Below, piece after piece: positions 58,844 to 64,000 of a stretch of 64,000 nucleotides of DNA. This DNA is from Ahaetulla prasina (lineage: Eukaryota > Chordata > Lepidosauria > Squamata > Colubridae). A model generated the notes under the pieces. That model worked only from the letters and a program-made list of their open reading frames with translations, did no database searches and was not told where the DNA came from. The stretch's first letter is position 1, and each line of letters begins with the position of its first letter. Position numbers and translations under genes: made by a program. Location of the stretch: NCBI RefSeq assembly GCF_028640845.1, contig NC_080546.1:72583051-72647050 (forward strand), read 5' to 3'.

Positions 58844-60493
58844 CCGATGGAACAGAAGTTGCCTTCAAAGGTTGTGGGAGCTTCATCGCTGGAAGCTGTT
58901 AAGAAGAGACTAGACTGCCATTTCTCAGAAATGGTGTAGGGTCTCCTGCTTGGGCGGGGTGTGTGTGTGTGTTAGACTAGAAGATCTGCAAGATCTCTTT
59001 CAACTCTGTTAATCTATTAATCCGTTTGTTCTGTTAGATTGTTGTTGTTTTTTTGTTAGATTTTAAATACCAGTAGTTTTGTATGTGTTTTATATGCAGT
59101 TACTTAAAACTAAAAATGATTATTTTTTAACATTCTCCTCTTTTACTGTATTTCAAAATAAAGTTTCTGATTCTAAATCAATCTGTCTTTTCATAAATGA
59201 AGAGAGAAAAGAGTAGCTGATTTCCTAATCTCTATAGAGCCAGGTGACACAATATAATTTATTTCTTTTTATCATTTTCCCTTTTAACTTACCAGGAATG
59301 CACACAGGCTACAGAAGCCTGTCCTTTTGCACATGCTGGAGATTTTCATTAGGTAGCCACCCAGTCCCAAGAAAAGACGCAGTTGCTTTATAGTGTAAGA
59401 CAAGTGCCTCATTCATACTCCTGCAGGCTTCAAAACACATTTTTCAAATTGCTTACGAAGGCTGCACAGGCCTTTGCATATGGCATGGTCACAGAGAGAT
59501 ACAATGAGAACTGCAACTGGATCTCCTTCTTTAAAAGTGTAATAACTATCATAATGTAAAAAAAGAAACTCAGTGGGCTTGTGATATTAAGGGAAATACG
59601 TTGACTTTTTCTTCTCCACTTAAAAAACACATAGCGGTGATTATTTTTACAAAGATAAAACGAACAGGAATAGGTTATTCTGATCCATAACTCTATTTAC
59701 AGATACAACTATCAATGGAAATGTTGCATTATAAGTATTTAGAAAGACCTTGAGATACCTTAATTACTACTGAGGTAAATGCTAAAACTGTCCCATCCAA
59801 AGAAAAATACCATAATGCCATGATTATGATGACTTGCAAAACAGGGCCATTTAGTTCACTGAGAAGTAATTCTTCACAAGTGTCCTAAAAAAAATAGTAG
59901 CTTTAAAATATGAGTGTTAGTCTAACCTGTTTCTACAATTGGTTCTATATTTTATTTAATTGCATAGAAGTTTTTAGTTTTGAATACTAAAAACCTTTAA
60001 GAAATGCATATCAATCTGTTTGTGTCAATCATGAGAAAGCGGGGAATCCAGGCAGTTCAAATGAATATAAAAGTTTATTGCAACCTTAAGCAAGAATCTG
60101 AACTAGTAACAGTCAAAGCAAATTGGTGGTAGATAAGAGTCAATGGAATTCAAGGTGGGCTGGACTTCGATCACTTGTAGGTACGAAGCAACCGTGAGAT
60201 ATAAAATTTGTTACTACCGGTTCTGTGGGCGTGGCTTGATGGGGGGTAATGTGACTGGGTGGGCATGGCCAATTTTTTTTAACTTTTAAAAACATTTTTG
60301 AAACATAAAAAAATGCTTTTAAAAGGCTCTGACAATCAGGCAACTCAGCTGGGATCGTTAGAGCCTTTTAAAAGCTTTTTTTACAACCTCTTCAGCAGAA
60401 GAGGTTGTAGAAAAATTGCTTTTAAAAGGTTCTGACAATCCCAGCTGAGTTGCCTGATCATCAGAGGCTTTTTTAAAAACTTTAAAAAGCATT
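58844..60493 (+). repeat. 1.65-kb direct repeat, right copy
   Basis: Second copy of 50991-52644. Here the left edge is abrupt (CR1 begins mid-element), while the right edge continues smoothly (AAAGCATTCTTTTGACCG) into the rest of the hAT-like element. The L2 block therefore sits between two copies of a once-single 1.65-kb sequence. Confidence 0.95.
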
Positions 60494-60673
60494 CTTTTGA
60501 CCGAAGAAAAAATGCTTTTAAAAGTGAAAAAAAACAAACCCTCTGATGATCGCGTGGCTCAGCTGGGCATGGTGGGGGGGGGGAGGAATTTTTGCTACCG
60601 GATCTCCGAACCACCCGCTGCCATCGCTACGAGATCGGACGATCCAGTCCGAACCGGGAGCATTTCACCCCTG
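60196..60673. mobile_element. hAT-like element, complete in the right repeat copy
   Basis: TTACTACCGGTTCTGTGGGC and GGGTGGGCATGGCC near the left; right terminus GAGCATTTCACCCCTG. The interior has long inverted segments (CTCTGACAATCAGGCAACTC against GAGTTGCCTGATCATCAGAG). Its left-copy counterpart (from about 52344) is cut off at 52644. Confidence 0.65.
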
Positions 60674-60971
60674 GTGCAAAGTGACTGGAGATTGATGACA
60701 CATTTGATCCCCCCCTCAGGCTCAGCCTATCCATCTCCTAAAATCAATTTGATTTTAATGTTCTCAATATGTTGCTCCAAGAATATATGACTAAAATTGA
60801 TCTAGTTCAGTATGAAAATAAAATTTAAATAGAAGGCTTTATTGAATACTGTACAGCTTTCTCTCTTAGAATTTTGAATTCTGCAAGGACGTGTCTAAGC
60901 AGTCTCCAATAACTGGACACAATTGAATTGGGGGAAAAATATTAATAGCATATATTGTGCTCTCTCTCTAG

Positions 60972-61004
<33 letters not shown>

Positions 61005-61285
61005 TGTGTATAGATATATATATATAGATATAAAATACTAAATTGATAGAGAAATATATGAAAGCACAAATAGGAAAAACAAAAAAAAATCCCATTTTAA
61101 GCATCAAACGTCAATATACTTATAATATTAGAAAGAACTCTTCATTTAAAAATAGCAAACATGCAACAATAAAAATCAGCAACAGCAGAAACACAAAAGT
61201 GACATTTCAGAGTTGGTGGAAGAAAAAGAAGCCTCTTTAAAATCTGGTGTTTGTTCTTGAAAACATGTCAGTCATGACACAGCAG
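60674..61285. other. NPY1R 3' flank and UTR; (TG)n at 60973-61003
   Basis: This is AT-rich and contains the NPY1R 3' UTR, the candidate poly(A) signal (60838-60843), a TG run and a short TA run (61012-61025). No transposon was recognised. Confidence 0.6.
60838..60843 (-). terminator. NPY1R: Candidate NPY1R polyadenylation signal
   Basis: There is an AATAAA hexamer on the minus strand about 440 bp downstream of the NPY1R stop. Other AT-rich matches nearby are possible, so its use is not proven. Confidence 0.35.
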
Positions 61286-62548
61286 CTATATTTTTTCATC
61301 AGCATGCTCATTAAATTTTTTAAAAGTGAGAGGGCTTGCTTGCTTCAGGGAAGTCTTTGAAATATCTGTGTGCATTGTAGACATCGCTATTGTTTCATAG
61401 TCATCGACTCTGGTGTGGAAATGACAGAAGTGAAAGAAAATCTGCAGATCCCGTTGAAAGTTCTTGTTGAGGAATCCGTAGAAGATGGGATTCACACAGG
61501 TTGAGATCATAGCTGTAAGGTGACAAATTAAAAAGAGCAAATTATGGCTGCAGGCTGCAGGGAGAATTTCATGATTCCAGTCAAAGACCGTATTGAAGAT
61601 GGTGAGGGGCAGCCAACAGATGGCAAAAGCCACCACAATCGAGATCAGCATAACATTGATCCTTTTTGTTTCGGTAGACCGGTATTTATTATCCCTCATC
61701 TTATCCACCATGTTGCATCTTCTTTTTAATCGAATATAGATCTGTGGAAAATAAGAATTCAGTAACAACAATGTAAGCCATTATCCGAGAGGTGCCATTT
61801 TGATAAGAACAAAGAACATGCAAGATATGTGACAAAAGAAACGCTTCCTTACCTTTAAGTAGCAAATGAATATAAAACAAAGGGGTCCCAAGTATTGTAT
61901 GACCAAGAGAATAGTAGTGTAGGACAGTCTGGCTGACTCCCATGGAAATGAATCGAAGCATACATATTTTCCCTTGTAGTCCTCTATGGTTATATTAGTG
62001 AAAGGTTCATCGGTTAAAACATGGTATATTAAGAAAGGCAGAGATGAGGCTATTGCTAGGATCCAGATGGTGGCAATTCCAACATAGGCATGTCTGTTAT
62101 TAGGCCTCCAGCCACGAGGGTTGATAATCAGCTGATGGCGTTCAATAGCTATGAGGACCAAGGAGAAAACAGAGACTGTGACAGAGACACACTGCACGAA
62201 AGGATTAAGTTTGCACATGGTCTCCCCAAAAACCCAGTGGTCCATTAGAGTATATACAAATGTGAAAGGAAGACACATGATAGTTATTAGGAGGTCTGAA
62301 AAGGACAGATTGACAATGAGAATGTTGGTCACGTTGTGCATTTCCTTTTGCTTCAAGATTATAATAATTAACGCCAGATTTCCAGAAATGCCAAGAAGGA
62401 TAACAATTCCATAAGCCAAGGCCAAGGTAAATACCATGGCCAAAGGCACATGACAGTCAATGTCCTGGAAATGGAAGAGACCAGAAGCCTCATTGGAGAT
62501 ATTTTGAATAGAATTATTTCCTGTGAAGGAGAGAAGTGATGTATTCAT
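61286..62548 (-). CDS. NPY1R: Neuropeptide Y receptor type 1 (class A GPCR), complete coding region
   Basis: This is a Gi-coupled receptor for NPY and peptide YY at the plasma membrane. Two coding exons, 62548-61853 (232 codons) and 61741-61286 (151 codons plus stop), give 383 residues; human has 384. Visible features are: N-terminal sequons at N2, N11 and N16; seven hydrophobic segments; ERH in place of the usual DRY after TM3; the disulfide pair in ETMCKLNPF and YVCFDSFPW; CWLP in TM6; NPIFY in TM7; and the conserved tail ending NEHADEKI. An in-frame ATG at 62584 would add 12 residues, but the family start is MN(S/T). Identity to mammalian Y1 is very high and there is no frame damage, so the gene looks functional. 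NPY5R is expected head-to-head to the right, outside the window. Confidence 0.97.
61742..61852 (-). other. NPY1R: NPY1R intron after TM5 (111 bp, phase 0)
   Basis: The donor is AAG|GTAAGG (GT at 61852-61851) and the acceptor is TTTTCCACAG|ATC (AG at 61743-61742). It splits FICYLK from IYIRLKRR, the same place as the small intron of mammalian NPY1R. Retention would add a short tail (VRKRFFCHIS...) and stop at 61781, giving a receptor cut after TM5. Confidence 0.93.
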
Positions 62549-62711
62549 ATTGGATTCTTCTCTATCTGAGATCACTCTGAGCAACAGACTAATCGGCTGT
62601 TCAATAGGCTTCTCTCAAGAAGTCGATATTTTTTCTTCTCATTACCCAAACCACAGGTGGCCAACCAAAGGTGCAACAGAAATGTTCATGCCATTGATAA
62701 TCCTGAAGGAT
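62549..62711 (-). other. NPY1R: Candidate NPY1R 5' UTR portion of the first coding exon
   Basis: Mammalian NPY1R has an upstream non-coding exon. On the minus strand a good acceptor, CACTTTTTTTGCAG|ATCC, ends at 62712, which would make 62711-62549 the 5' UTR of this exon. Upstream non-coding exons are not recognisable here. Transcript data are lacking, so this is inference from the motif. Confidence 0.45.
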
Positions 62712-63105
62712 CTGCAAAAAAAGTGGAATGTTTGCATATTAATGTTTTAAGGTTACACCAAAAGACAATTCTGTAGGCATTTACTCAGAAGACTGCCCTT
62801 AGAGTATTTTGTTGATATCAACATGTCATTATTTTCAGTTATGAAAGAGTAATAATACTAAGAACAACAGATGAATTAATATCATGAATGGACTATAGGA
62901 TTAAGGTATTAATTTTCATAAAATAAATTTGTTCAATTCCCACTCTGTTCTCCCTAAGGCATCTAGAGAAAAGTCATATTGTTGTTATTGTACATAATTA
63001 GAATTCATTAGGCCTAAAGTCAGAAAGTGTTACCAGACTAAGATCCAACAACAGCAAATCCTCTTGAAGGGAAGTCTTTTAGGATTTCCAAACAATAGTC
63101 TATCT
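62712..63105. other. Upstream NPY1R intron or flank, nothing further recognised
   Basis: AT-rich; presumably the intron between the non-coding and first coding exon of NPY1R. No non-coding exon identified. Confidence 0.4.
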
Positions 63106-63669
63106 CAGGGATGTCAAATTCGATTTCATTGAGGGCCGCATCAGGGTTGTGTTTCACCTCAGAGGGCCGGGAGGGGGGGTAGCTGGGGTGGCCATGGCCA
63201 TGGTGGGCATGGCCAACCCGATGTTATTTGTCTCAGAGGGCTAAGACAGGACTTCCCTGAGACCCTTCCTCACTCTTTATAATCTTCCTTCCTTCCTTCC
63301 TTCCCTCTTCCTTCTCCTTTCTTCTTCCTTCCCTTCTTTCCTTATTTTTCCTTCCTTGCTCTCTTCCCATCTTTCTTCTTTTTCTTTGTCTTTCCTCTTT
63401 CCCTTTCTCCTTTGCATGCTCAAATGCAAAAGAGGAAACATTTTTCCTTTTGTTTTGTTTAGTTTGTTTTGCTAGCCCTTTGCCAGTAAAAATGAGGCAA
63501 AGTGGGGGCTGCGCACAGTCTCCCCCTAGAGGTCTCGGTAAAGTCTCCATTTTTACTGGCAGAGGCACCAAGGGCTGGTCCTTTGCTGTTTCCAGGCTGG
63601 CCCCACAGACCAGATCTAATCACCCTGTGAGCTGCATCCAGCCCCTGGGCCTTGAGTTTGACACCCGTG
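63106..63669. mobile_element. Non-autonomous hAT element with 8-bp target duplication
   Basis: It starts CAGGGATGTCAAATTCGATT and ends GCCTTGAGTTTGACACCCGTG. Flanks GTCTATCT (63098-63105) and GTCTAGCT (63670-63677) match 7 of 8. It belongs to the family at 18362 but is longer because of an internal TTCC/CTTT pyrimidine tract (63284-63420). Confidence 0.88.
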
Positions 63670-63879
63670 GTCTAGCTGGATCTTCAAAGATTAATCCACT
63701 TCTATAAATGTTTATTAGTAACAATCCTACGAGATTCAAATGCAGCTATTTTGTGTTGCATTGTGTCGGGTGGGATGGTTAAAATTAACTTTTGGATATT
63801 ACTTACCCTAGTAAGTAATATTTTTATTGTGTGTATTTTATTCATTACTCTTTATTGTCCTTATGGACAAATACAGATA

Positions 63880-64000
63880 TGTATTTGACCACAATTGAGC
63901 CCAAAATTTCTGTTGTTAAGCAAGACAGGTGATAAGTGAATGTTGCTCCTTTTTAGAACGTTTCTTGCCACAGGCGTTAAGTGAATCACTGCAGGCATTA
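63880..64000. mobile_element. Tigger-like element, cut by the window edge
   Basis: CCACAATTGAGCCCAAAATT, TTCTGTTGTTAAGCAAGACA and TTAAGTGAATCACTGCAG match the interior of the element at 29510-30231. Confidence 0.7.

Overview
The window is vertebrate nuclear DNA, almost certainly from a squamate reptile and most likely an advanced (colubroid) snake. The evidence is the repeat content. There are at least nine LINE 3' ends that run straight into AATAG/CTATT pentamer arrays, the pattern described in colubroid snakes for the 'Snake1' CR1-L3 LINE. There is also a Sauria-type tRNA SINE with a Bov-B-like 3' end, reptilian CR1 3' ends, L2 elements with (TTTA)n tails, and many small hAT elements. No bacterial, viral or CRISPR features are present.

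Two host genes are supported, both on the minus strand. At the left edge (1453-4586) are the first three coding exons of NAF1, an H/ACA ribonucleoprotein assembly factor. The splice sites agree in phase, and a CpG-rich promoter with CRE- and ETS-like sites lies just upstream; the rest of the gene runs off the left edge. At the right edge (61286-62548) is a complete NPY1R (neuropeptide Y receptor Y1) coding region of 383 codons, split by a 111-bp phase-0 intron after transmembrane segment 5. The order and orientation match human chromosome 4q32 (NAF1, NPY1R, then divergent NPY5R), so NPY5R is expected beyond the right edge.

The roughly 56.7 kb between the two genes holds no other gene I can support. 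It is layered transposon debris: (i) a CR1/Jockey-group LINE with an (AAAT)n tail (best copies 6.3-8.05 kb minus and 39.0-41.5 kb plus); (ii) a CR1-L3/Rex1-like LINE with AATAG tails (best copies 41.6-43.9 and 48.6-50.4 kb); (iii) L2 LINEs (1-552, 52.6-56.5, 56.5-58.5 kb); (iv) an old APE-type LINE on the minus strand at 17.4-21.7 kb; (v) CR1 3' ends; (vi) tRNA SINEs; and (vii) small hAT, Tc1/mariner and Tigger-like elements, several with clear target-site duplications. I read all the long non-host reading frames as decayed retrotransposon ORF2.

The most unusual structure is at 50.99-60.49 kb. A 6.2-kb block holding two head-to-tail, decayed L2 copies is flanked by direct repeats of about 1.65 kb that are more than 99% identical. 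The topology is that of a giant target-site duplication, or of a template-switch or assembly event.
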